DNA from: Nonomuraea dietziae | Lineage (GTDB): Bacteria > Actinomycetota > Actinomycetes > Streptosporangiales > Streptosporangiaceae | Assembly (NCBI RefSeq): GCF_014195505.1 | Contig: NZ_JACIBV010000001.1 | Span: 124,001-188,000, forward strand | Direction: 5' to 3' | DNA: 64,000 nt | In this document: in pieces, positions 1-8,351 of the stretch | How the letters are laid out: every line of letters starts with the position of its first letter | Numbering within the stretch: the stretch's first letter is position 1 | Program-made: the position numbers and the translations under genes | Notes under the pieces: model-generated | The model's database searches: none | What the model saw: only the letters and a program-made list of their open reading frames with translations | Told to the model about the DNA's origin: nothing

Positions 1-650
1 GGGTCGGTGGGCTCCACGATCTCCTCCTCGGCGGGGTTCGCCCGGGCGAGCTGAGCCCTGGCGCGCTGGAGCGAACTGTTGACTGAGGCCGTCGTGGAGC
101 CGAGCAGTTCGGCGACCTCGGACGCTCGCCACGCGAGGACATCACGCAGCAGCAGCACGGCGCGCTGTCTCGGTGGCAGATGCTGCAAGGCGGCGATGAA
201 GGCCAGCCGCATGGTGTGCCGAGATTCCACAGTGGCGGCCGGATCGGCCGGTGTGGAGCCGAACAACGTGTCGGGAATGGGCTGCAGCCATGGTGTCTCG
301 GGCTGCCGCGGATCCAGCGGGCCCTCCGGGTCGTCACTGGGGGCGCCCAGTCCGGACGGCAGCGGGCGCCGGGCTCCGCGCTCAAGCGCCTTGAGACACG
401 CCCTGGTCGCGATCTTGTACAGCCAGGTGCGCAGCGACGACCGTCCCTCGAAGTTCCCGTAGCCGCGCCAGGCCAGCAGATAGGTCTCCTGGACCAGGTC
501 CTCGGCCTCGTGGACCGAGCCGAGCATCCGGTAGCAGTGCGCCAGCAGCTCCCGTCGGAACGGTTGGGTGAGCCTGCCGAAATCCTCTTCGCCCGGGCTC
601 GCTGTCGCCACCCGTGGCGGGCCGGCTGATGACAATGCTGCTCCTCTCAT
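1..650 (-). CDS. ECF-type RNA polymerase sigma-70 factor, C-terminus cut by window edge
   Basis: Reading the minus strand from ATG at 650 gives an open frame to the left edge. Region 2 is seen in FRRELLAHCYRMLGSVHEAE and DLVQETYLLAWRGY (roughly residues 30-65), followed by RSSLRTWLYKIATRACL. Region 4 is LPPRQRAVLLLRDVLAW plus the helix-turn-helix ASEVAELLGSTTASVNSSLQ. The long Pro-rich linker between the regions matches the SigX5/SigJ-like ECF groups, whose members usually carry a C-terminal SnoaL-like domain; that part would lie outside the window. It directs RNA polymerase to a set of promoters not identifiable here. It lies 92 bases downstream of a small co-directional gene that often accompanies such sigma factors. 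No anti-sigma factor is visible. The ribosome site is weak, so the exact start is uncertain. Confidence 0.88.
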   Translation of the reverse strand, partial: MRGAALSSAGPPRVATASPGEEDFGRLTQPFRRELLAHCYRMLGSVHEAEDLVQETYLLAWRGYGNFEGRSSLRTWLYKIATRACLKALERGARRPLPSGLGAPSDDPEGPLDPRQPETPWLQPIPDTLFGSTPADPAATVESRHTMRLAFIAALQHLPPRQRAVLLLRDVLAWRASEVAELLGSTTASVNSSLQRARAQLARANPAEEEIVEPTD

Positions 651-742
651 CGCTCGCGGACGCCCCCGTCTTGTCGGTCGTCCCCATCATGGGCGGCCGC
701 TCACGAGCGCGCCACGCGCCCATGAGCGGCCGGTCGCGGACC

Positions 743-1048
743 TCAGTCAGCAAGGAGGCGGTACGAGCCGACCAGGGTGGCGTCGGACCGGTCCAGGGGA
801 GCGACCAGCCGCTCGCCGATCCCTTTCTGGAACTCCTCGAACGCGGCCGACTCCGTCAGCGGGTTCGTCTCGCCCTCGACGATCCCGACATGGACGAAGC
901 TCACGCCGTCGGCCAGCCGGAAAGTGGCGTAACGCAGGCCGTCAGGGCGCTCCTCGTTCAGCTGGGCGAACACCTGCCGCACCAGGCGCTGGTTCTCCTC
1001 GGCCGCCTCGGCCCCCGTCTCGTAACGGACCACGAACATCCTGCTCAT
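743..1048 (-). CDS. small conserved protein next to the sigma factor, probable dimeric alpha/beta-barrel fold
   Basis: A 101-residue protein starting MSRMFVVRYET, with GGGAGAAG eight bases before the ATG. The pattern of short beta strands and helices, including LRYATFRLADGVSFVHVGIV and AAFEEFQKGIGER, resembles small monooxygenase-like (ABM/dimeric barrel) proteins. No catalytic residue can be assigned. Proteins of this kind are often encoded beside ECF sigma factors in actinomycetes, and here it probably forms an operon with the downstream sigma gene. The function is unknown. The much longer open frame that runs through this gene from upstream is non-coding GC-rich read-through. Confidence 0.75.
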   Translation of the reverse strand: MSRMFVVRYETGAEAAEENQRLVRQVFAQLNEERPDGLRYATFRLADGVSFVHVGIVEGETNPLTESAAFEEFQKGIGERLVAPLDRSDATLVGSYRLLAD

Positions 1049-1240
1049 TGGCGTCTTCTCCCGTGTCCACCTGCTACGGCATCTGCCGCAATACCTGTAT
1101 GGATCCGGGAGGTGGCGAAAACTCATCGCGAGAGGTGGCCGACCCTCGCAAGGGCGAGGGAGGCTGTCGGCAGCGCGCCTCCTCGGGAGAGGCGAAAACG
1201 TGTTGCCGCGGCTCCCTCCGAAACGTATGGTCTTGCGCTC

Positions 1241-2467
1241 GTGATCACAGTGGTGGAGAGGGTCCTGCCTGCCCGGCTGGGAACAGGATTCCGATGGTTG
1301 CTGGCCTCGAGCTGGCTGACGAATCTCGGTGACGGGGTCGCGGCCGCCGCGGGCCCGCTGCTGATCGCGACGCTGACGCGCGATCCGTTGATGATCTCGC
1401 TGTCGGCCCTGGTGAGCTGGGCGCCGCCGCTGCTCTTCAGCCTGTACGCCGGCGTGATGTCGGATCGGCACAACCGGCGCAATATCGTGCTCGTCGCGAA
1501 CGCGGCGCGGGCTCTGGTGCTGGCGGCGCTCGTCGTGCTCATGGTGACCGGCACGGTGACCGTGGTGACGGCGCTGGTGGCGCTCACGCTCCGGTCCATC
1601 GCCGAGGTGTTCGCCGACAACGCGACGGCCACGCTGACGCCCATGATGGTCAGCAAGGACGATCTCGTCATCGCCAACGCCCGCCTGGGCACGGGGTTCA
1701 TCACGCTCAATCAGCTTGCCGGGCCGCCGATCGGCGCGGCGCTGTTCGGCCTGGGCTTCACCTGGCCGTTCGCGGGCCAGCTGCTCCTGGTGGTGGCGGG
1801 GATCGTCCTGGTCTCCCGGATCACGTTGCCGCCGCACGGCCGACAGAGCGACGATCCCAGACCTGACACCGTACGGGAACTGATCGCCGGGTTCAGCTGG
1901 ACCATCCGGCACGCGGCGGTCCGCACGCTGGCGCTCACGATCCTGATCTTCAACTTCACGTTCGGCGCGGCCTGGTCGGTTCTCGTCCTCTACACCCAGG
2001 AGCAGCTCGGCCTCGGCGCCATCGGCTTCGGCCTGATGACCACCATCGGCGGAATCGGCGGACTGATCGGCACCGGCCTGTACGGGGCCATCACCCGCAA
2101 GGTGAGCCTCGGCGCCCTGATGCGGATCGGCCTCATCATCGAAACGTTCACCCACCTGGGTCTGGCCCTGACCCATTCGCCGTGGGTGGCCGGGGGCATC
2201 TTCCTGGTCTTCGGCGCGCACGCGTTCATCTGGGGCACGACCTCGGTCACCGTCCGCCAGCGCGCGGTCCCGCGCGAGCTGCAGGGCAGGGTGGGCAGTG
2301 TCAACGCCATCTGCGTCTACGCCGGTCTGGTGGTCGGCTCGCTGATCGGCGGTGTTCTGGCCACCCGCTTCGGTGTCGCGGCGCCGTTCTGGTTCGCCTT
2401 CGCCGGCTCCGCGGTGTTCGTGGTACTGCTGTGGCGGCAGCTCATGCACATCGCCCACGACGACTGA
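1241..2467 (+). CDS. MFS transporter (EntS/MFS_3-like exporter)
   Basis: About 408 residues with some 12 hydrophobic segments, the usual length for a major facilitator. After the second helix comes the loop motif GVMSDRHNRRNIV, equivalent to the MFS signature G-x3-D-R-x-x-R. The equivalent loop in the second half is less well conserved. The sequence style (SRITLPPHGRQ linker, TVRQRAVPRELQGRVGSVN) is that of the enterobactin-exporter-like MFS_3 group, which exports siderophores or drugs by proton antiport. The substrate cannot be deduced. GTG at 1241 is chosen because coding character begins there. No strong ribosome site is seen and GTG at 1250 or 1253 is possible. It is divergent from the small gene at 743-1048. 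Confidence 0.85.
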   Translation: MITVVERVLPARLGTGFRWLLASSWLTNLGDGVAAAAGPLLIATLTRDPLMISLSALVSWAPPLLFSLYAGVMSDRHNRRNIVLVANAARALVLAALVVLMVTGTVTVVTALVALTLRSIAEVFADNATATLTPMMVSKDDLVIANARLGTGFITLNQLAGPPIGAALFGLGFTWPFAGQLLLVVAGIVLVSRITLPPHGRQSDDPRPDTVRELIAGFSWTIRHAAVRTLALTILIFNFTFGAAWSVLVLYTQEQLGLGAIGFGLMTTIGGIGGLIGTGLYGAITRKVSLGALMRIGLIIETFTHLGLALTHSPWVAGGIFLVFGAHAFIWGTTSVTVRQRAVPRELQGRVGSVNAICVYAGLVVGSLIGGVLATRFGVAAPFWFAFAGSAVFVVLLWRQLMHIAHDD

Positions 2468-2601
2468 GCCGCCACTTTCCGGTTCGATGGCCCCTCGTTC
2501 CGCTGCAGGTCTACGCGGGGAGCCCTGAGCGCGTGGCTGGCGATGTCCGCGGAGCTGCGGACCCCAACGGATGCCACGCTTTCGCGACACGCGGCCGCGG
2601 A

Positions 2602-3330
2602 TCACTGTCCACCGGGGTCCGCCAGCCTTCGCAGGTCCGCTTCAGTCGCGTGCCGCGCCTGAAGGACGGCACGGCGGAGCACCTCCCGCGGCACCGCGTC
2701 AGACGCACCGACGGAGATCAGGACTCCGCCGTCCTGGCGCAGATACTGGTGCAGCCCGCAGAAGCACCCCCACGTCGGCTTCGGAATCTTGCCGGTGAGA
2801 TACCACAGCCCTGGCCCCTCCCGAAGACAGGCGGGTTCTTCGTCCCGGCCGAAGGCGACCGCGAGAGTCTGCCCGCCACAGGCGCTCAGTGTCCCGCGCG
2901 TGGCGGCCAGTGAGATCGTGCGCTCCTGCCATACCTTCACGCCGGACGTGTCGACCGGCTCGAACGATGCCACGACCCAGGAGCTGTCACGCCCGGCCTC
3001 TCTGTGGCTCGGGATGTCAATCATGTAGATCAGGTCCCGCACCGGCGCGACACGTTCGGCGAGCGCGGTGGCCTCCCGCTCGGCACGGCTCTCCTGAACC
3101 AGGAACACCCCACCGATGACCAGCACCCCGCTCAGGACGAGCGAGATCAGCCCGGTCCAGCGCACCATCAAGACCCCTGCCACCAGCGCGTACGGCAGGC
3201 CGCCGAGTATCCCCGGCCAGTTCTGCGGCATGGACGCGGAAGGCTGGGAGAGAACCCAGAGACCGGCCCACCATCCGGCGCTTCCCGCAAGGCAGACGAT
3301 GATCGACCACACGAGTGCGCCCTCTCGCAA
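2602..3330 (-). CDS. hypothetical membrane protein, possibly the 3' part of a frameshifted gene
   Basis: Up to 242 residues from a TTG start. Two or three hydrophobic segments lie at the N-terminus (VWSIIVCLAGSAGWWAGLWVL; YALVAGVLMVRWTGLISLVL; VLVIGGVFLV). They are followed by a soluble region with several Cys, including GCFCGLH. No family is recognised. The stop TGA just upstream of the TTG in this frame blocks extension, yet two more membrane segments lie immediately upstream in another frame. That suggests either a one-base frameshift near 3330-3340 or two overlapping genes. The start is therefore uncertain; GTG codons just inside the frame are alternatives. Confidence 0.6.
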   Translation of the reverse strand: MREGALVWSIIVCLAGSAGWWAGLWVLSQPSASMPQNWPGILGGLPYALVAGVLMVRWTGLISLVLSGVLVIGGVFLVQESRAEREATALAERVAPVRDLIYMIDIPSHREAGRDSSWVVASFEPVDTSGVKVWQERTISLAATRGTLSACGGQTLAVAFGRDEEPACLREGPGLWYLTGKIPKPTWGCFCGLHQYLRQDGGVLISVGASDAVPREVLRRAVLQARHATEADLRRLADPGGQ

Positions 3331-3565
3331 CGGTCATGGGCGAGGCGGCTGAGGTCAGGCTGCCCACCACGTAGAGTCCAAGGATCATCGCCGCGGCGGG
3401 GATCAGCATCACGGCGTGGTCGCCGCCCAGCGCGGCGATCAACAGAGCGCCGTAGACGAACGGTGTCACCACCAGGCCGATCAGCCAGACACTGCCGATC
3501 TGGGCGACCGTCGGGATCCAGTGGAGCCGTGGCCTGGACGCGCTCGTGCGCGCTGCAGGGATCAT
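3331..3565 (-). other. N-terminal membrane segment coding region, frame-shifted relative to 2602-3330
   Basis: From ATG at 3565 the frame gives MIPAARTSASRPRLHW and two good membrane helices (IGSVWLIGLVVTPFVYGALL and AVMLIPAAAMILGLYVVGSL). It then runs on to a stop at 3017 through low-quality sequence (RRMVGRSLGSLPAFR and beyond) that overlaps the downstream coding frame. The simplest reading is that these helices are the start of the 2602-3330 protein and that one base has been gained or lost near 3335. The alternative is a short two-helix protein translated from an overlapping gene. The family is unknown. Confidence 0.45.
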
Positions 3566-3751
3566 TCAGACCAATGTAGGCCAACTGCCACGCGGAACGC
3601 CGATGGGCACGATCGCCGCGGCCGCTGGACGATGTGGGCCGATAACCCGAGGGACCTGACGAAGCCGGACGGCTGCCATCGGAAGATCCTTCCCGCCGAC
3701 TCATCACGCTCGGCCGGTCACACTCCCCACCGAGCGGCACACCATGGAGGC

Positions 3752-4480
3752 TCAGCCGGTCACGAGTCGGGCCAGGCGGTCCCAGGCCGGGGATGAGGCT
3801 CCGGGCTGGGATTGCGCGGCCAACCGGGCGATGGCCGGCTTCTGGACGGGGCGGGTCTCGGATCGGCTGTGGTGATTGGTGAACCAGTGCCGGGTACGGT
3901 CGGCGAGGCCGAGGAGGCGGGGATCGTCAGGCGACCAGTCGTAGGCGGCGTCGTGGTCGAGGTAGAGGGCGCGGAACTCGGGATCGGCCATGAGCTCGCG
4001 TTTCTCGGCGATCCACAGGGAGGTGTCCTCGGGTGAGGCTGTCTGCAGGAGGATCCAGCCGTCGCGTTCCAGGTGGATCTGGCGCTCGCTGACGCCGAGG
4101 TCGCGCAGGTCGTCGAGATAGTCGGCGACCTCGGGGGAGACGAAGAGCCGGTCGCCGCCGCGCAGCTGGGCGAGCTGGTCGCGGGTTCGTCCCAGCCGCG
4201 CGATGCGGTCCTCAAGATCCTGATCGATCTCGGCGATGGCGGCCGTGAGCGTCTCCGGGTCGGCGTCGAGAAGGTCCCTGATGCGGGCCAGTGGCACGCC
4301 CGCATGGGCCAGGGTCCTGATCTTGACGAGGGTGATGGCGTCTTCGGCGGTGTAGCGCCGGTAGCCGGAGGAGTCGCGGTCGGGCTCGGTGAGCAGACCG
4401 CGCTCGTGATAGTGGCGGATGGCCTTGATGGTCACTCCGGCGTAGTCCGCGAGCTGGCCGATCGTGAGCATGTTGGACAT
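3752..4480 (-). CDS. MerR-family transcriptional regulator
   Basis: A 242-residue protein with a canonical N-terminal MerR winged helix: MLTIGQLADYAGVTIKAIRH, then YHERGLLTEPDRDSSGYRRY, reaching about residue 75. A coiled dimerisation helix follows (ETLTAAIAEIDQDLEDRIARL). The roughly 130-residue C-terminal domain is acidic and Trp-containing and lacks the Cys clusters of metal sensors, so a small-molecule or stress signal is more likely. The gene starts 19 bases after the serine hydrolase gene ends on the same strand, so the two are probably co-transcribed. A perfect dyad typical of MerR operators lies just before the hydrolase start (5942-5964), suggesting that this protein controls its own operon. 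Confidence 0.9.
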   Translation of the reverse strand: MSNMLTIGQLADYAGVTIKAIRHYHERGLLTEPDRDSSGYRRYTAEDAITLVKIRTLAHAGVPLARIRDLLDADPETLTAAIAEIDQDLEDRIARLGRTRDQLAQLRGGDRLFVSPEVADYLDDLRDLGVSERQIHLERDGWILLQTASPEDTSLWIAEKRELMADPEFRALYLDHDAAYDWSPDDPRLLGLADRTRHWFTNHHSRSETRPVQKPAIARLAAQSQPGASSPAWDRLARLVTG

Positions 4481-4499
4481 CCTTCCACCAACGGCGGGG

Positions 4500-5924
4500 T
4501 CAGGCTCGGCGGGTCAGGCGGCCGCCGCCGTTGCGGAAGCGGGCCTGGCCGTCGCGGACGTCGTGGAAGGAGACGAGCAGCAGCCGCAGGTACCCGTCGA
4601 ACGCCTCCAGCGGGTAGCCGGCGGGCGCGAAGAGGCCTGACCGGATCGGCACGTAGCGCTGCGGCGGGGCGGAGGTCATGCCGCCGGCGAACTCGGTGAA
4701 GATCCGCTCCTGAGACTCGTCCGCCGGCTCGTAGGTCATCCGCTCCTCGAGCTGGCCGTCGACGATGCTGACGTCGATGCGGAGCTGGTTGGAACGGTAG
4801 GTGCCCACGTAGGGGGCGAGATCGACGTCCTGCTCCATGTCGGTGACCAGCTTGGGGATCTGGACGCCGAGGTGCTCGCTCAGGAGCCACTGCAGGATCT
4901 GGTCCTGCAGCATGATCGCCCCCGGGTTGTTGCCGTAGGCGGCGAGGACCAGGTCGTGCTCGGGGAGCACGCACAGGAGCGAGACCCCGCCGGGCGAGGC
5001 GCCCGACATGGCCAGCACGGTCGTGTCGCCGAACGGGTACAGCACCCAGCCCAGGCCGATCGGCGGGGTGTTGGGGCTGCCCGTGTCGTAGGAGACCTGC
5101 TGCATCAGGGCGGTCGACTCGGCCGACAGGACCCGTGTGCCGGAAGGGGACACGCCCCCCGCGAGGTGGGTGCGCCCGAAGGCGAGCAGGTCGGCGATGG
5201 TGCCGATCGGCGTGCCGCCGGCCGGGCCCCAGGTGTCGGGCAGCGTGAACATGGTCGTGGGCTTGGGCGCCATGGTCTCGAGGTCGAGGAAGTGGCCGAC
5301 CGCCGTGCTGCGCAGGATGGCCTGCTCGGCGGAGGTGCCGGAGTCCTTCATGCCGACCGGGGCGTAGACCTCGCGCGCCAGCAGGTCGTGGAAGGGCAGG
5401 CCGGTCACCACTTCCAGCAGGCGGCCCGCGACGATCATGCCGCCGTTGGAGTAGCTGAGCTGCTCGCCGGGCTCGAACAGGGTGCCGCAGCCGCTCGCCA
5501 GACCCTTGACGTAGGCCTTCAGGGCGTCGCGGCCCTTGTCGTCGGGGAAGTACAGGTCCGCGTCGATGCCGTTGGTGTGCCCGATCAGGTGCCGGACCAG
5601 AATCCTGTCCGCCGCGCCCGGCACGGCCAGCGCGAAGTCGGGAAGGTACTTCACGACCGGTGAGTCGAGGTCCAGCGACCCGCGGTCGACCTGCTGGAGG
5701 ACCAGGGTGGTGGTCAATACCTTGGTGACGGAGCCGAACAGGAATCCGGTGTCCTGCAGCATCGGGGCGCCGGTGGCGAGGTTCGCGGTGCCGTGGGCGA
5801 CGATGATCTGCTCGCCGGCGTGGTAGACACCGGTGACGAACCCAGGGACGTTGTTGGACTCGCAGTAGGCGGCGGCCTGCTCGCGGATCTGTGCTTCGAC
5901 GGTGTGCAGTGCGTTGTCGTTCAT
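4500..5924 (-). CDS. serine hydrolase of the beta-lactamase / class C PBP family
   Basis: 474 residues. The active-site serine motif SVTK (FLFGSVTKVLTTT, about residue 66) and the second motif YSN (QLSYSNGGMIVAGRL) identify the beta-lactamase-type serine hydrolase fold. The third motif is less clear (MSGASPGG). No signal peptide is seen, so it is probably cytoplasmic, acting as an esterase or amide hydrolase on a small molecule. The C-terminal 100 residues (APYVGTYRSNQLRIDVSIVD) form a lipocalin-like beta domain often attached to such enzymes. ATG at 5924 is preferred over ATG at 5933 because GAGG lies 9 bases before the former and directly abuts the latter. It is first gene of an operon with the MerR regulator downstream. 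Confidence 0.88.
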   Translation of the reverse strand: MNDNALHTVEAQIREQAAAYCESNNVPGFVTGVYHAGEQIIVAHGTANLATGAPMLQDTGFLFGSVTKVLTTTLVLQQVDRGSLDLDSPVVKYLPDFALAVPGAADRILVRHLIGHTNGIDADLYFPDDKGRDALKAYVKGLASGCGTLFEPGEQLSYSNGGMIVAGRLLEVVTGLPFHDLLAREVYAPVGMKDSGTSAEQAILRSTAVGHFLDLETMAPKPTTMFTLPDTWGPAGGTPIGTIADLLAFGRTHLAGGVSPSGTRVLSAESTALMQQVSYDTGSPNTPPIGLGWVLYPFGDTTVLAMSGASPGGVSLLCVLPEHDLVLAAYGNNPGAIMLQDQILQWLLSEHLGVQIPKLVTDMEQDVDLAPYVGTYRSNQLRIDVSIVDGQLEERMTYEPADESQERIFTEFAGGMTSAPPQRYVPIRSGLFAPAGYPLEAFDGYLRLLLVSFHDVRDGQARFRNGGGRLTRRA

Positions 5925-5941
5925 GCAGAGCATCCTCGGAC

Positions 5942-5964
5942 CTTGACCTAGGGGCAAGGTCAAG
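5942..5964. promoter_or_regulatory. perfect dyad, probable MerR operator
   Basis: CTTGACCT-N7-AGGTCAAG is a perfect 8-bp inverted repeat centred 29 bases before the serine hydrolase start codon. On the minus strand it contains TTGACC, a good -35 hexamer. MerR-family proteins bind such dyads within or beside their own promoters, and a MerR gene is second in this operon. The -10 element is not clear, so activation versus repression cannot be settled from sequence. Confidence 0.6.
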
Positions 5965-6349
5965 CCGGGAAGACGAAAAGCGGTGAGCTGGTTCGGCCGT
6001 CGATGCGAACGCCGAGGACGGCACCTCCTGATCGACGAGCAGTCCGTCATGGAGACCGGCCGGGCTGTCGAGAACGCGAGGACGCCCTGACGACTCCACG
6101 GCCGGGCAGGCACCCCTCGGCCGACTTCGTTCCCGACGGGATCGTCGACCAGTACCCGGCGTCCGAGCCTGTGGACCGGTCGGCCGAGCTCAGGTACCAA
6201 CAGCCACAAAAGACCGACATGCGTTTCCACGGGCTCGGCTTGGCGAGGCTGTGCCTGTGAGCGACAGCATGGCGGAGGGGGTGCTCTCCCGTCCCAGGCT
6301 CACGGCCGGAACGCCGGGCCGCCGGTCCAGGCGCCGCTCCCAACGGCGT
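5965..6349. other. intergenic stretch without recognisable gene
   Basis: Short open frames exist on both strands but none has a convincing start, ribosome site or protein-like composition. This stretch lies between the 5' end of the serine hydrolase operon and the 3' end of the beta-galactosidase gene. Nothing further is seen apart from the hairpin that follows at 6350. Confidence 0.5.
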
Positions 6350-6382
6350 GCCGGGCACCGTACCGCAGGGTCGGTGCCCGGC
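6350..6382 (-). terminator. hairpin terminator after the GH35 gene
   Basis: GCCGGGCACCG and CGGTGCCCGGC form a perfect 11-bp stem with an 11-base loop, 22 bases beyond the beta-galactosidase stop codon. There is no T-tract, which is common for actinomycete terminators. Confidence 0.6.
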
Positions 6383-6403
6383 CACAGCGTGCCCGTGCCG
6401 GTC

Positions 6404-8155
6404 CTACTCCTCGGTGGGGCCGAGATCGGGCGTCTGCTTGAAGTCGACGGTACGGGCGTGGTGGGAGGCGTGCAGTTCGAGGACGATGATCTCGTTGGTG
6501 CCCTTGCGCAGCACGGGGGCGGGGACGTAGAGGGACCGTTGGGGGCCGCGGGACCAGTAGCGGCCGAGTGCGAAGCCGTTGATCCACGCGTTACCCTTCG
6601 TCCAGCCGTCGAGATGGAGGAAGGTGTCGGCCGCCTCGACCACCTCGAACGTGCCGCGGTGGAACGCAGGCCCGATCGTCACGGTCCTGGTGGCGGCGAA
6701 CGGGAGCCCTTCCAGGGAGGTCAGCGGAAGCGGACGGCTGGTCCACCCGGCGAGCTCCGAGCCGTTGAGGAGGACCTCTCCGAGCAGTCCCTTGCGGTCG
6801 TGGATGCCCACCCCGTAGTTGACGCGACCCTGGTTCTCCACGAGCACACTGAGGACGCTGCTCTCGCGCGGCACGGTGAACGCGATGGCATGCTCGTGAT
6901 TCTCCCGCTCCAGGACGCCGACGGGCTGTCCGTCCAGGAAAACCTGGGCGCGGTCACGGACGTGCTCCAGTTCGAGCAGGACGGGCCCGGCCGCCGGCAG
7001 CGTGGTGTCGTAGAGAACGAAGCCGAAGTCCTGCCGAAGCTCTTCCATCGTCAGCGGATGTCGGGACTCGACGGCCTCGCCGAGCGACTCGGCGTTCTCC
7101 AGCAGGCCCGCGCTCTGCGTCAGCGGTACGGCAGGCACGGCGAGCTTGGCCGCGGGCGCGGGGACGGGCTCGTCGGGGACTGTCGCGTACTTGGCGATGA
7201 CCTCGCGGAAGGCGGTGAACTTCTCGGTGGGGTCACCGGCTTCGTCGAGAGGGGCGTCGTAGTCGTAGGAGGTGACGGTCGGCCGGTAGGTGTGCTTGTC
7301 GTTGGCGCCGTTGGTGAACCCGAAGTTGGTGCCGCCGTGGAACATGTAGAGGTTGAGCGAAGCTCCGGTGGCGAGCAGTTCGTCAAGCTCCTGCGCCGCC
7401 TGGTCAGCGTCGCGGACCACATGGTGGGAGCCCCAGCGGTCGAACCAGCCGATCCAGAATTCCGTCGACAGCAGCGGGCCGGTGGGCTGGTGGGCGCGCA
7501 GCGTGGCGAGGCTCTGGGCCGAGCGGCTGCCGAAGTTCGCCGTGGCGAGAATGCCCGGCAGGGCTCCGCGCGACAGATCGGCGGGCTGGTCGCAGGTGAA
7601 GAGCGGGACGTCGACGCCGCACCGGCGGAGCGAGTGGGCGAGATGCTCGAGATAGGCGGTGTCGTCGCCGTAGGCTCCGTACTCGTTCTCCACCTGGATG
7701 GCGAGGATCGGGCCGCCCCGCGTGGAGAGGTAGGGCTGGAGCGGGGTGAGGAGCCGGGCGAAGTAGTCGTCGACCGCCGAAAGGTAACGGGGGTCGCGGG
7801 TGCGCAGCCGGAGGTCGGGTTCGGCCAGGAGCCACGAGGGCAGCCCGCCACCCTCCCATTCGGCGCAGATGTACGGGCCAGGGCGAAGCAGGACGTGGAG
7901 ACCCTCGGCGGCGGCGAGGTCGAGATAGGCGGGCAGGTCGAGTTCGTCGTCCATGCGGAACCGGTCCGGCCGTGGTTGGTGGAGGTTCCAGGGGACGTAC
8001 GTCTCAATGGTGTTGAGGCCCATGAGGCGCGCCTTGCGGAGCCGGTCAGCCCACTGCGCCGGATGGACACGGAAGTAGTGAAGCCCGCCGGACAGGAGCC
8101 GGAAGGGTTCACCGTCGAGTCGGAATCCGCCGTCGTCGATCTGAAGAACGGGCAT
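6404..8155 (-). CDS. glycoside hydrolase family 35 beta-galactosidase
   Basis: 583 residues. The N-terminal TIM barrel carries the family signatures: LSGGLHYFRVHPAQWADRLR, RPGPYICAEWEGGGLPSWLL, the acid/base Glu in IQVENEYG (about E158) and the nucleophile Glu in STEFWIGWFDRWG (about E232). Beta-sandwich domains follow and end with NAWINGFALGRYWSRGPQRS, typical of compact bacterial GH35 enzymes. It hydrolyses terminal beta-galactosides. No signal peptide is present, so imported oligosaccharides are the likely substrates, though no sugar transporter or LacI gene lies next to it. AGGAG stands 9 bases before the ATG. A perfect 40-bp palindrome with a LacI-type core ends 48 bases upstream of the start and probably serves as its operator. 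Confidence 0.95.
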   Translation of the reverse strand: MPVLQIDDGGFRLDGEPFRLLSGGLHYFRVHPAQWADRLRKARLMGLNTIETYVPWNLHQPRPDRFRMDDELDLPAYLDLAAAEGLHVLLRPGPYICAEWEGGGLPSWLLAEPDLRLRTRDPRYLSAVDDYFARLLTPLQPYLSTRGGPILAIQVENEYGAYGDDTAYLEHLAHSLRRCGVDVPLFTCDQPADLSRGALPGILATANFGSRSAQSLATLRAHQPTGPLLSTEFWIGWFDRWGSHHVVRDADQAAQELDELLATGASLNLYMFHGGTNFGFTNGANDKHTYRPTVTSYDYDAPLDEAGDPTEKFTAFREVIAKYATVPDEPVPAPAAKLAVPAVPLTQSAGLLENAESLGEAVESRHPLTMEELRQDFGFVLYDTTLPAAGPVLLELEHVRDRAQVFLDGQPVGVLERENHEHAIAFTVPRESSVLSVLVENQGRVNYGVGIHDRKGLLGEVLLNGSELAGWTSRPLPLTSLEGLPFAATRTVTIGPAFHRGTFEVVEAADTFLHLDGWTKGNAWINGFALGRYWSRGPQRSLYVPAPVLRKGTNEIIVLELHASHHARTVDFKQTPDLGPTEE

Positions 8156-8202
8156 GCGCTGCTGCTCCTGTGCTGAAAGACCCTGAGGTCGGCGGAGCGC
8201 CG

Positions 8203-8242
8203 TGCCCCGCCTGTATGTTTACGTAAACATACAGGCGGGGCA
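8203..8242. promoter_or_regulatory. perfect 40-bp palindrome, probable LacI-family operator
   Basis: The two 20-base halves are exact reverse complements. The core TATGTTTACGTAAACATA fits LacI-family operators (GTTTACGTAAAC), flanked by GC-rich arms (TGCCCCGCC / GGCGGGGCA). It lies 48-87 bases upstream of the GH35 start. No LacI gene is in the window, so the regulator would act in trans. As RNA or cruciform DNA it could also form a long hairpin. Confidence 0.7.
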
Positions 8243-8304
8243 AGCCCTCGTCGACGCACGCTCCCTGCCCGACCGGGGGCTCAGCCGTTCCAGACGACCG
8301 ACAG

Positions 8305-8336
8305 CACCTACCTGGAGTGAGCACTACAGGTAGGTG
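8305..8336 (-). terminator. hairpin terminator after the 100-residue gene
   Basis: CACCTACCTG and CAGGTAGGTG form a perfect 10-bp stem with a 12-base loop, 15 bases beyond the stop of the minus-strand gene at 8352-8654. Confidence 0.6.
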
Positions 8337-8351
8337 GACGACGCCTGACGG

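Noticed and set aside
4500..6230. Longer start for the serine hydrolase at 6230
   Set aside because: The extra 100 residues run through the dyad operator and have no family similarity; ATG at 5924 has a properly spaced ribosome site.
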